Shown here in pieces: positions 1-5,735 of a DNA stretch of 5,827 nt (positions within the stretch are counted from its first letter, which is position 1; every line of letters begins with the position of its first letter). Both the position numbers and the translations under genes were made by a program. Source of the stretch: Pseudomonadota bacterium (lineage in GTDB: Bacteria; Pseudomonadota; Alphaproteobacteria; Caulobacterales; Aquidulcibacteraceae); assembly GCA_023410295.1 (NCBI GenBank), contig JAEYPY010000212.1, positions 1 through 5,827 of the forward strand. The letters run 5' to 3'. The notes beneath the pieces were generated by a model. The model was not told the origin of the DNA, did no database searches, and saw only the letters and a list, made by a program, of their open reading frames with translations.

Positions 1-12
1 AAGAGAAGGAAA

Positions 13-57
13 TGGTGGGCGCGACAGGGATCGAACCTGTGACCCCTACGATGTCAA
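13..57 (-). other. 3' half of tRNA-Val(GAC): integrase attachment junction
   Basis: Read on the minus strand, this is the 3' part of a tRNA. It holds the 7-nt anticodon loop TTGACAT (51-57, anticodon GAC at 53-55), the 3' anticodon strand CGTAG (46-50), a 5-nt variable loop, a perfect T arm (ACAGG/CCTGT around TTCGATC, 24-40), the acceptor strand CGCGCCC (17-23), discriminator A and an encoded CCA (13-15). The 5' anticodon strand should read CTACG, which is CGTAG on the plus strand at 58-62, but the plus strand reads TCTCA there and no D arm follows. The tRNA is therefore cut exactly at the anticodon loop edge. Tyrosine integrases of genomic islands commonly cross over in this part of a tRNA and leave a 3'-half repeat at one end. 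I infer that chromosome lies to the left and the island to the right, with a full tRNA at the far end. Confidence 0.85.
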
Positions 58-128
58 TCTCACTTTTGTGGTTTTTTGCCGATTCAATCTAGGTCAGCTC
101 GGTTCACGAAAAGCGCGTGTTTTCCGCT

Positions 129-146
129 GTAAAATGGCCACTTTAC
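129..146. promoter_or_regulatory. 18-bp imperfect palindrome, possible operator
   Basis: GTAAAATGGCCACTTTAC pairs with itself at 8 of 9 positions (one A/C mismatch), with a TGGCCA centre. It lies about 145 bases upstream of the integrase start. Symmetry of this kind fits a dimeric regulator of integration, but no regulator family can be named from it. Confidence 0.35.
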
Positions 147-149
147 GAG

Positions 150-169
150 TTGAGACGGCTTGAGACGGC
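150..169 (+). repeat. Tandem 10-bp direct repeat (TTGAGACGGC x2)
   Basis: Two perfect adjacent copies of TTGAGACGGC lie at 150-159 and 160-169. A 10-bp period places both copies on the same DNA face. In the space between att site and integrase they are candidates for arm-type sites bound by the integrase N-terminal domain, or for excisionase sites. Confidence 0.5.
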
Positions 170-200
170 GCGCGTTCGGTCAGCTAAATTCTCGTGCTTC

Positions 201-222
201 GCTACCAAATTGCTACCAAATT
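201..222 (+). repeat. Tandem 11-bp direct repeat (GCTACCAAATT x2)
   Basis: Two perfect adjacent copies of GCTACCAAATT lie at 201-211 and 212-222, differing in sequence from the pair at 150-169. About 65 bases upstream of the integrase start, they are candidate arm-type sites for the integrase or sites where it represses its own gene. The role is inferred from position only. Confidence 0.5.
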
Positions 223-288
223 CCCGGGCTTCGAACTAAGGTTGGGAGCCCCGAAATTTGACAGCGAGCCACCCGGTAGCGACCCAGC

Positions 289-1572
289 ATGCCACGCAAA
301 AGCGCCTCCGCAAGCAAGCCCTTCACGGACCTGCGAGTCCGCGCTCTGGCAAGTGGCGCGCCCAAGGATCACCTCGACGGCGCGACGCCAGGGCTCTTTC
401 TGCGGGTCGGCAAACGCGGCGCCAGCTGGTCGCTCCTCTATCGCGTGACAGGACACGGCGGCGACAGCGAGTCCGGACACAAGACCAAGGGCGTGATGAA
501 GCGCATGCATCTTGGCGATTACCCGGCCGTGAGCTTGGCAGCGGCACGAGCCAAAGCGCACTCCGTGCTGCAAGTTGCCGAGGCTGGCGACGATCCCAAA
601 CAGGCGTCGGCGGCGCCAAAGAGCACGAGCAAGTCACGGACGCTTGGCTGGCTCATCGAGCAATACATTGAGCAATACGCCACCAAGGCGCTCGCTTCTG
701 GCCAGGTGGGAGGCTGGGTTCTGAAGAGGCATTGGACGCCGTCCTATGGAAAGCGCGCGTACTCGTCGATTAAGCGCTCGGAACTCAACACTCACCTCAA
801 AGCGATCGCCGCATCTCCCGATCATGGCCCTGGCGCCGCCCTCGAGGCGCGGCGTTGGATCATGGGCGTCTATAGCTGGGCCATCAAAGAGGAGCTGGTT
901 GCCCACAATCCCGCCGTCGGCCTGGTGGGCCGAGAGAGCCTGAGGCAGAAGCCCGAGGATCTGCGTCCGCGCGAACGGGTTCTGACGATCGAAGAGGCGC
1001 GCGCGGTCTATCACGCGACGTTTAGCATGCCTTCCCCCTGGGGCGAACTCGCGCGGGTCTTGCTGCTGTCGCTGTCGAGGCTAAGCGAGTTCTCTAAGGC
1101 GCAGAGGGATTGGTTTGATCACGGTGGGCAGAATCTTGAAGTGCCCGGCACTGGCCACAAAAATCGACATCCGAAAACGATCCCGCTTACGTCACGCACG
1201 TTTGAGATTTTGGACACGCGGCCCAAAGGGAAGAAGGGACCGTACCTCTTCTCCACCACCGATGGCGAAAAGCCGATCTACAGCTATGCGGACCATTACG
1301 CGAACACGCTACGCGCGCTGACGGCCGCAGAGCTAGGGCGCGATCTCCCGCACTTTACGCTCCACGATTTTCGCCGCTCCGGATCGACACATCTGACCGG
1401 CTTGGGCGTCAACGAAGAAGTCGTTGAAATGCTGCTGGGCCATAAGATCAAGGGCGTGCGCGGCATCTATATGAAGCACAAATTTTTGGAAGAGCGCCGC
1501 AATGCGCTGCGACTATGGGAGCGCACCCTGGCAGAGCCGGTGCTGCAGATGGCCGTCGAAGCGAAACGCTGA
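289..1572 (+). CDS. P4-type tyrosine recombinase (genomic island integrase)
   Basis: This 427-aa site-specific recombinase would integrate and excise the element at the neighbouring tRNA-Val site. Residues about 11-95 form the arm-site-binding DUF4102 domain (HLDGATPGLFLRV and LGDYPAVSLAAARAKA motifs). Residues about 118-215 are the SAM-like core-binding domain, and the catalytic domain follows from about 230. All catalytic residues are visible: R264, K291, H359 and R362 in LHDFRR, H385 in LLGHK, and the nucleophile Y394. The first Arg box (SLSRLSEF) departs from the usual G-x-R-x-x-E but keeps Arg and Glu. Length is normal for the family and no frameshift is seen. ATG 289 is the first possible start after an in-frame TAG at 277-279; its ribosome binding site is weak. 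It is likely active, though this cannot be proved from sequence. Confidence 0.93.
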   Translation: MPRKSASASKPFTDLRVRALASGAPKDHLDGATPGLFLRVGKRGASWSLLYRVTGHGGDSESGHKTKGVMKRMHLGDYPAVSLAAARAKAHSVLQVAEAGDDPKQASAAPKSTSKSRTLGWLIEQYIEQYATKALASGQVGGWVLKRHWTPSYGKRAYSSIKRSELNTHLKAIAASPDHGPGAALEARRWIMGVYSWAIKEELVAHNPAVGLVGRESLRQKPEDLRPRERVLTIEEARAVYHATFSMPSPWGELARVLLLSLSRLSEFSKAQRDWFDHGGQNLEVPGTGHKNRHPKTIPLTSRTFEILDTRPKGKKGPYLFSTTDGEKPIYSYADHYANTLRALTAAELGRDLPHFTLHDFRRSGSTHLTGLGVNEEVVEMLLGHKIKGVRGIYMKHKFLEERRNALRLWERTLAEPVLQMAVEAKR

Positions 1573-1576
1573 TCAC

Positions 1577-1613
1577 GGATTGGAGGAACCGCTCAAGACC
1601 GTTCCTCCAATCC
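1577..1613. terminator. Inverted repeat between convergent genes, probable bidirectional terminator
   Basis: GGATTGGAGGAAC (1577-1589) and its exact complement GTTCCTCCAATCC (1601-1613) form a perfect 13-bp stem with an 11-nt loop. It begins 5 bases after the integrase stop and ends 11 bases before the stop codon of the convergent ATPase gene, so it could end transcripts from both sides. There is no T tract on either strand, so it is not a canonical intrinsic terminator. Confidence 0.6.
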
Positions 1614-1624
1614 TACAACCAAGT

Positions 1625-4036
1625 TCAGATCCTCACCGATGTGAGCCGCAGGGAGTTCGCGATCACCGAAACCGACGACAACGCCATCGCAGCTGCGGCA
1701 ATCATCGGCGACAGAAGATCGCCTGTGATAGGATAGAGCACGCCAGCGGCGATCGGCACGCCCGCCACGTTGTAGGCGAAGGCGAAGAACAAGTTCTGCC
1801 GGATATTGTTCATGGTCGCGCGCGAGAACGCGCGCGCACGCACGATGCCAGTCAGATCGCCGTGCAGCAAGGTGACGCCAGCGCTTTCGATCGCGACATC
1901 GGTGCCAGAACCCATCGCCACGCCGACATCGGCGGCGGCAAGCGCCGGCGCGTCGTTCACGCCGTCGCCCGCCATGGCGACCACCCGGCCCTCGCTCTTC
2001 AAGCGCGCCACGATGCGCGACTTGTCTTCGGGCAGTACCTCCGCTTCGACCGTGTCGATGCCCAGCTTGCGACCCACAGCTTCCGCGGTCGTGCGATTAT
2101 CGCCGGTCAGCATAACGAGGCGCATGCCTTGCGCCTTCAGCGCCGCCAGCGCAGCCGGTGTCGTCGCCTTGATCCGATCGGCGATGCCGAGCACAGCGAC
2201 CGCGATCCCGTCGACGGCGACGAAGATGGCCGTGGCGCCGTCACGGCGAAGCGCTTCAGCAGACGTTCGCAACGCGCTTGTGTCCACCTTGAGTTCGGCC
2301 AGATACTTTTCGGCGCCAAGCGCAACCTCGTGACCTTCGACCACGCCGATGACGCCTTTGCCTGTCGGCGAGTCGAAATCGCGCGCCTCCGCCAGCGGGA
2401 GACCACGTTCCTTCGCCGCCGCAACGATCGCCAGCGCCAAAGGATGTTCACTCTGGTTTTCGAGGCTTGCGGCCAGCCGCAACACATGCGCCTCGTCGTG
2501 GCCGTGCGTAGTCTCAATCGCGATGAGTGCGGGCTTGCCTTCGGTCAGCGTCCCGGTCTTATCGAGAACGAGCGTGTCGACTTTCTCGAAGCGCTCAAGC
2601 GCTTCGGCGTTCTTGATCAAGACGCCTGCACGCGCACCGCGTCCGACGCCCGCCATGATCGACATCGGCGTCGCAAGCCCGAGCGCACACGGACACGCAA
2701 TAATCAAAACGGAAACGGCGGCGATAAGCCCATAGGAGAAGGCTGGAGACGGCCCCAGCGCCCACCATGCAATGAGCGCAATAATCGCGACCGCAATGAC
2801 GGCCGGCACGAACCAGCCCGAGACCTTGTCGGCAAGGCGCTGGATCGGCGCGCGTGACCGCTGCGCGTCGGCCACCATATGCACAATGCGCGAGAGCATC
2901 GTGTCCGCGCCGACGCGGTCGGCCTCGATGATAAGCGCGCCCGTCTGGTTGAGCGTACCGCCGATGACGCGCTCGCCCACTTCTCGGGTCACTGGCATCG
3001 ACTCGCCCGTCACCATCGATTCATCGATGGTGGAGCGCCCATCCTGGACGATCCCATCCACAGGCACCTTTTCACCGGGACGCACGCGCAGGCGATCGCC
3101 GATAACGATCTGATCGAGCGTGACCTCCTCTTCCACGCCGTCCTTGATCCGCCGCGCCGTCTTTGGCGCGAGATCCAACAGTGCGCGAATGGCGCCGCCA
3201 GTGCGCTCACGCGCCTGCAGCTCCAGCACTTGGCCCAAAAGAACCAAGACGGTGATCACCGCCGCCGCTTCGAAATAGACCGCGACCTGACCGTGGGAAT
3301 CGCGGAATTCTGGCGGAAACAGACTTGGCCCGAAGTGCGCGACAACGCTGTAGATCCACGCGACGCCAGTGCCGAGCGCGATGAGCGTGAACATGTTGAG
3401 GTTGCGCGTCAGAAGCGATTGGTAGCCGCGCTCGAAGAACGGAAAGCCCGCCCACAACACGACGGGCGTGGCCAAGAAAAACTGAAGCCACGGATTCCAC
3501 ATGGCTGGCACGATGCGGTCGATGCCAAACAGATGCCGGCCCATCTCCAGCACCAGAACCGGGACCGCGAGCGCCGCGCCAATCCAGAAGCGGCGCGTCA
3601 TATCGATGAGTTCCGGGTTGGGTCCGGCGTCGGCGGTCGGCGTCATCGGTTCGAGCGCCATGCCGCAGATCGGGCATGAGCCAGGACCATCGCGCACGAT
3701 TTCAGGGTGCATCGGGCACGTCCACTTCGCGCCCTTTAGGGCCTGCGTTGACGCCGCGGGCGCTGCGTGTTGATGCCCGTGCGCGTGACACGCCCCATGC
3801 GCCGCTACGGGCTCTTCCTTTGCGCAGCACGAGCTGGCGGCGTCAGCCGTGACGTATTTCTGAGGCGTGGCCTCAAACTTGGCTTTGCACCCGGCGCTGC
3901 AGAACAACACGTCTTTGCCATTATGCGAGAGCCGATGCGGCGTATCGGGTTTGACAATCATGCCGCAAACTGGGTCGCGCAGATCAGCGCCGGCATGAGC
4001 GTCGTGCCCGTGATGATGATGGCCGTGAGCGTCCAT
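1625..4036 (-). CDS. copA: Copper-exporting P1B-type ATPase with YHS and HMBD N-terminal domains
   Basis: This 803-aa inner-membrane pump hydrolyses ATP to move Cu(I) from cytosol to periplasm. The N terminus has a His cluster (residues 4-14), a YHS domain (about 20-61; C24, C46, C50), a Cys/His linker (C70, C71, C83) and a CPMH...CPICGM heavy-metal-binding domain (about 105-130; C107, C121, C124). There is no HMA CxxC domain. Eight membrane spans follow (about 150-171, 183-201, 213-235, 251-272, 407-427, 432-457, 748-769, 774-798). Key motifs are TGES 343-346, CPC 448-450, phosphorylated D492 in DKTGT, SEHP with H531, TGDN 644-647 and GDGVNDAP 690-697. YN at 755-756 and M784/S787/S788 are the Cu(I)-type (P1B-1) membrane residues. 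ATG 4036 is chosen because an in-frame GTG at 4099 lies inside the operator, upstream of the predicted transcript. Silver may also be carried. Confidence 0.95.
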   Translation of the reverse strand: MDAHGHHHHGHDAHAGADLRDPVCGMIVKPDTPHRLSHNGKDVLFCSAGCKAKFEATPQKYVTADAASSCCAKEEPVAAHGACHAHGHQHAAPAASTQALKGAKWTCPMHPEIVRDGPGSCPICGMALEPMTPTADAGPNPELIDMTRRFWIGAALAVPVLVLEMGRHLFGIDRIVPAMWNPWLQFFLATPVVLWAGFPFFERGYQSLLTRNLNMFTLIALGTGVAWIYSVVAHFGPSLFPPEFRDSHGQVAVYFEAAAVITVLVLLGQVLELQARERTGGAIRALLDLAPKTARRIKDGVEEEVTLDQIVIGDRLRVRPGEKVPVDGIVQDGRSTIDESMVTGESMPVTREVGERVIGGTLNQTGALIIEADRVGADTMLSRIVHMVADAQRSRAPIQRLADKVSGWFVPAVIAVAIIALIAWWALGPSPAFSYGLIAAVSVLIIACPCALGLATPMSIMAGVGRGARAGVLIKNAEALERFEKVDTLVLDKTGTLTEGKPALIAIETTHGHDEAHVLRLAASLENQSEHPLALAIVAAAKERGLPLAEARDFDSPTGKGVIGVVEGHEVALGAEKYLAELKVDTSALRTSAEALRRDGATAIFVAVDGIAVAVLGIADRIKATTPAALAALKAQGMRLVMLTGDNRTTAEAVGRKLGIDTVEAEVLPEDKSRIVARLKSEGRVVAMAGDGVNDAPALAAADVGVAMGSGTDVAIESAGVTLLHGDLTGIVRARAFSRATMNNIRQNLFFAFAYNVAGVPIAAGVLYPITGDLLSPMIAAAAMALSSVSVIANSLRLTSVRI

Positions 4037-4044
4037 GGCTTTTT

Positions 4045-4064
4045 CGCGAGTTACTCGCGCTCCT
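4045..4064 (-). promoter_or_regulatory. copA ribosome binding site followed by a hairpin
   Basis: On the minus strand AGGAG (4060-4064) is followed directly by CGCGAGTAACTCGCG (4045-4059), a 6-bp stem (CGCGAG/CTCGCG) with a 3-nt loop, then 8 nt (4037-4044) and the ATG at 4034-4036. In linear form the Shine-Dalgarno sequence is 23 nt from the ATG, too far. If the hairpin forms, the effective spacing is 8 nt, which is ideal. This supports the chosen start; folding in vivo is inferred. Confidence 0.45.
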
Positions 4065-4072
4065 GATTTCAC

Positions 4073-4102
4073 TTGCCCCAGAAGCCTGCACCTTCCCACA
4101 AT
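4073..4102 (+). promoter_or_regulatory. Possible cueR promoter overlapping the operator
   Basis: On the plus strand TTGCCC (4073-4078) is followed after 18 bp by CACAAT (4097-4102, 4 of 6 consensus bases). A transcript would start near 4109, about 30 bases before the cueR ATG. The -10 falls inside the operator, so bound CueR could limit its own synthesis. The boxes are imperfect, so this is tentative. Confidence 0.4.
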
Positions 4103-4113
4103 GGGAAGGTCAA
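4082..4113 (-). promoter_or_regulatory. copA promoter with long MerR-type spacer
   Basis: On the minus strand a -35 box TTGACC (4108-4113) is followed after 19-20 bp by CAGGCT/AGGCTT (4082-4088) as the -10. The spacer is filled by the palindrome at 4090-4110. Promoters activated by MerR-family proteins have this overlong 19-20 bp spacer, which the regulator untwists. The layout matches copper-responsive copA promoters. The -10 is weak, as expected of an activator-dependent promoter. Confidence 0.75.
4090..4110. promoter_or_regulatory. CueR operator palindrome
   Basis: The arms ACCTTCCCA (4090-4098) and TGGGAAGGT (4102-4110) are exact complements around the 3-nt centre CAA. This is the classical CueR/MerR copper box (ACCTTCC...GGAAGGT). 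It lies between the divergent copA and cueR genes and would serve activation of copA and probably autoregulation of cueR. Confidence 0.88.
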
Positions 4114-4137
4114 CATCGAAAATTCAGGTTCGATCCC

Positions 4138-4560
4138 ATGAACATAGGGCAAGCATCCGAACAAACGGGCGTGTCGGCCAAAATGATCCGCTATTACGAG
4201 AGCATTGGCCTGCTTCCATCGGCGGCGCGGCGTGCAAATGGCTACCGCGATTATGGCGACCAAGACGTGGCCGTGCTCCAATTCGTGCGCCGCACGCGCG
4301 ATCTGGGCTTTTCCCTGGAAGAGGTCTCAGCCTTGCTCGCCCTCTGGAGCGACAAGAAGCGATCCTCACGCGAAGTGAAGCGCCTGGCTGAGACGCACAT
4401 CGCCGATCTTGAACGCCGGATACGCGAGATGCGCGCCGTGATGAAAACGCTTCGCCAACTCGCGCAACATTGCCATGGCGACGAGCGCTCCGATTGTCCT
4501 ATCCTTGACGATCTCGCAAAGCCGCGCACGCCGAGCGCCAAGAAGACGCGGCGCCACTGA
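4138..4560 (+). CDS. cueR: CueR-type copper-responsive MerR-family regulator
   Basis: This 140-aa cytosolic dimeric activator would sense Cu(I) and switch on the divergent copA promoter. Residues 1-40 are the winged-helix DNA-binding region (NIGQASEQTGVSAKMIRYYE, then a GYRDY wing). Residues about 43-70 complete the DNA-binding domain, about 79-110 form the dimerisation helix, and the metal loop runs from C112 to C120 (C-HGDERSD-C-PILDDL). C112 and C120 match the two copper-binding cysteines of E. coli CueR in number and spacing, and S77 is where Cu(I)/Ag(I) sensors have Ser and Zn/Hg sensors have Cys. The C terminus is Lys/Arg-rich rather than ending in the Cys/His tail of E. coli CueR. ATG 4138 opens with the standard family N terminus; only a weak AGG precedes it. 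The gene ends 16 bases before the convergent lipoprotein stop. Confidence 0.93.
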   Translation: MNIGQASEQTGVSAKMIRYYESIGLLPSAARRANGYRDYGDQDVAVLQFVRRTRDLGFSLEEVSALLALWSDKKRSSREVKRLAETHIADLERRIREMRAVMKTLRQLAQHCHGDERSDCPILDDLAKPRTPSAKKTRRH

Positions 4561-4576
4561 GTTCGCATTCAATCGC

Positions 4577-4831
4577 CTAGTGCTGAGGAGTCGCTTCGCC
4601 AGCACGCATTTCGGCGCAGTGGCGCATCATATCCTCGTGGCTCATGCCGCCGTGCTCTGCGGGATTGTGATCGGCGTGCGCAGCCGCCCCATCGCCATGA
4701 TGCTCTTGCATCATCTGACAATGACGCATCATTTCTTCGTGACTCATCGCGCCGTGGTTCATGCCTTGCGCGGTCGCGCAACCGCCCAGCAGTGCAAGCG
4801 ACGCCAGCGCGGCCATCCAGCCCATTTGCAT
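4577..4831 (-). CDS. Small His/Met/Cys-rich lipoprotein with duplicated metal-binding-like motif
   Basis: This 84-aa protein has a lipoprotein signal: hydrophobic residues 5-16, then lipobox L15-G16-G17-C18, predicting a lipid-anchored envelope protein. The mature part is about 67 residues with 11 His, 10 Met and 3 Cys. Two copies of H-G-x-M-S-H-E-[ED]-M-M-R-H-C are seen, at 26-38 and 60-72. His, Met and Cys are copper ligands, so an envelope copper-binding or chaperone role is inferred; I do not recognise a named family. ATG 4831 is preferred over an in-frame TTG at 4849 because GGGAGAGAG lies just upstream of it and the signal peptide then has normal length. It lies 14 bases downstream of the DUF411 gene stop, so the two are probably one operon. 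Confidence 0.82.
   Translation of the reverse strand: MQMGWMAALASLALLGGCATAQGMNHGAMSHEEMMRHCQMMQEHHGDGAAAHADHNPAEHGGMSHEDMMRHCAEMRAGEATPQH
4617..4756. repeat. Internal 38-bp duplication in the lipoprotein gene
   Basis: Segments 4617-4654 and 4719-4756 align without gaps at 31 of 38 positions and encode the two copies of the His/Met/Cys motif. Most differences fall at third codon positions, fitting an old duplication kept under protein-level selection. Confidence 0.65.
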
Positions 4832-4845
4832 AATCTCTCTCCCGA

Positions 4846-5340
4846 TCAACCGCGCGCCGGATAGCGCGCGAATACTTGGCGGGCGCCGTCGCCCGAAAAT
4901 GCAATAACCGCGAACGCATCGCGGCCCATGCCAGCTTGTTCCATGCCTGGAGAGCCGATCGGCATCCCGGGCACGGCGATGCCCCGGACGCCCGCCGGCC
5001 GCGTCTCAATGAGCCGCAGCACGTCCTCCACGGGCACGTGACCTTCGATGGCAAAGCCCGCCACCGTTGCGGTGTGACAAGAAGCAAGATCGAGCGGCAC
5101 GCCGAGGCTCTGTTTCACAGCGTTCATGTCGGCCTCGTCGGTCACCGTGACGGTGAAACGGCCACTGCGGCGCATGACCTCCACCCAGGCGAGGCAGCAT
5201 CCACAACCGGCGTCGCGGCGCACATGCATGGCGTGGCGTGTCTGCTGCGCCAGTGCGAACGGCGCCAGGAGCGCTATTCCGCCGCCAGCCGCCAAGGCCA
5301 ACGCCGCGCGCCTATCAAGGCCTCTTTTTCTGTGTTGCAT
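4846..5340 (-). CDS. Exported DUF411 metal-binding protein (CopG-like)
   Basis: This 164-aa protein belongs to DUF411, the family that includes the copper-resistance protein CopG of Pseudomonas, a thioredoxin-fold protein that binds Cu(I) through clustered cysteines. Family marks are the CGCC motif (46-49), SCHTA with C88 (87-91), EGHVP (99-103), PGMP (124-127) and GSPGME (129-134). The N terminus is basic with a twin arginine (R10-R11) before a hydrophobic stretch (13-29) and a likely cleavage site after A31. Export to the periplasm is likely and the Tat route is possible, though the residues after RR are not the full Tat consensus. GGAG six bases before ATG 5340 supports the start. It is the first gene of an operon with the small lipoprotein. 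A role in periplasmic copper handling is inferred from the family and neighbours. Confidence 0.9.
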   Translation of the reverse strand: MQHRKRGLDRRAALALAAGGGIALLAPFALAQQTRHAMHVRRDAGCGCCLAWVEVMRRSGRFTVTVTDEADMNAVKQSLGVPLDLASCHTATVAGFAIEGHVPVEDVLRLIETRPAGVRGIAVPGMPIGSPGMEQAGMGRDAFAVIAFSGDGARQVFARYPARG

Positions 5341-5459
5341 GCGTGGCTCCAGGGTCTTGTCACCCTCTATACGCGGCCCCTACGCGATCCCCTCCTCGGA
5401 CCCTCTGAGGGAAATCAATGGCTCTCGCGTAAGCTATGCGCAGGACAGAGAGTGACCCG
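5341..5459. promoter_or_regulatory. Divergent promoter region between DUF411 operon and regulatory operon
   Basis: This 119-bp gap must hold the promoters of both flanking operons. Plus strand: GGGAAATC (5409-5416), 11 bases, then CGTAAGC from 5428. Minus strand: GGGGATC, 12 bases, then CGTATAG, in the segment complementary to about 5367-5392. Both resemble the GGGA.../CGT... pattern of ECF sigma promoters, with slightly short spacing. A 5-bp hairpin (5351-5355 with 5362-5366) lies just before the DUF411 ribosome binding site. The boxes are read by eye and not firm. Confidence 0.35.
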
Positions 5460-5735
5460 ATGCGAACCGATCTTGATGAAATGCTGCAGGCATGGCGCCG
5501 GCGCGCGTCCCAAGCCGACCTCAGCCAGCTTGAACCGCGTGTTTGGGCCGCGATCGCGGCATCGCGTGCGCCCGATGTCGCGGGCCTATTGAGCATTCGT
5601 GCAGCCTTTGTCGCGGCGGTCATGATCGCCGGCGTCGCCGCAGGGGCCGCTTCCAACGCCGCGCCAGCGGAGGCCTCGCCCTTCTCTGTGCATTCGGCCT
5701 ATGCGCCGTCCACGCTGCTTGAGGGCAGGCCATGA
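5460..5735 (+). CDS. Small single-span membrane protein, probable CnrY-like anti-sigma factor
   Basis: This 91-aa protein has a charged N-terminal part (about 1-43) with MLQAWRRRA and LEPRVWAAIA helices, one membrane span (about 44-66) and a short Pro/Ser/Ala-rich tail ending APSTLLEGRP. Small membrane proteins of this layout next to periplasmic metal-sensor genes are CnrY-type anti-sigma factors, whose cytosolic helices hold an ECF sigma factor inactive. I assign it by topology, size and context, not by a decisive motif. ATG 5460 is preferred over an in-frame ATG at 5436 because AGAGAG lies about 7 bases upstream of it. Its TGA overlaps the next gene's ATG (ATGA, 5732-5735), implying translational coupling. 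It is divergent from the DUF411 operon. Confidence 0.6.
   Translation: MRTDLDEMLQAWRRRASQADLSQLEPRVWAAIAASRAPDVAGLLSIRAAFVAAVMIAGVAAGAASNAAPAEASPFSVHSAYAPSTLLEGRP

Larger units (their letters stand above)
58..288. other. Gene-free region between attachment site and integrase
   Basis: I see no credible gene here. The stretch is less GC-rich than the rest and carries a run of T residues (near 71-77), an 18-bp imperfect palindrome and two tandem direct repeats, listed separately. Its place between the att junction and the integrase start is where arm-type integrase sites, excisionase sites and the integrase promoter are expected. I cannot assign a definite -35/-10 pair. Confidence 0.5.

Noticed and set aside
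1..288. Complete tRNA gene at the left end
   Set aside because: Only the 3' half is present; no 5' anticodon strand, D arm or 5' acceptor strand follows on the minus strand.
1632..1645. CTCAC/GTGAG hairpin near the end of copA
   Set aside because: A 5-bp stem inside coding sequence is expected by chance at this GC content and sits before the stronger intergenic stem.
1502..2857. Long open frame on the plus strand (451 codons) antisense to the ATPase gene
   Set aside because: Its product is dominated by Arg, His, Asp and Gln with no domain, it overlaps the integrase end, and it mirrors the high-GC codon pattern of the clear copA gene on the other strand.
2879..3679. Open frame of 266 codons on the plus strand within copA
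   Set aside because: Same reason: Arg/His/Asp/Ala-rich shadow of the ATPase with no recognisable motif or ribosome binding site.
4037..4099. Upstream extension of the ATPase to GTG 4099 (21 extra residues)
   Set aside because: That codon lies inside the CueR operator, upstream of the predicted transcript start, and the extra residues have no family likeness.
4569..5087. Open frame of 172 codons on the minus strand over the lipoprotein and part of the DUF411 gene
   Set aside because: Out of frame with both supported genes, very rich in Arg and Ser, and it would remove the clear lipobox and CGCC-family proteins.
4876..5592. Open frame of 238 codons on the plus strand across the DUF411 gene and the divergent region
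   Set aside because: It covers a strongly conserved DUF411 gene, the intergenic promoter region and the next gene's start in another frame; composition is not protein-like.
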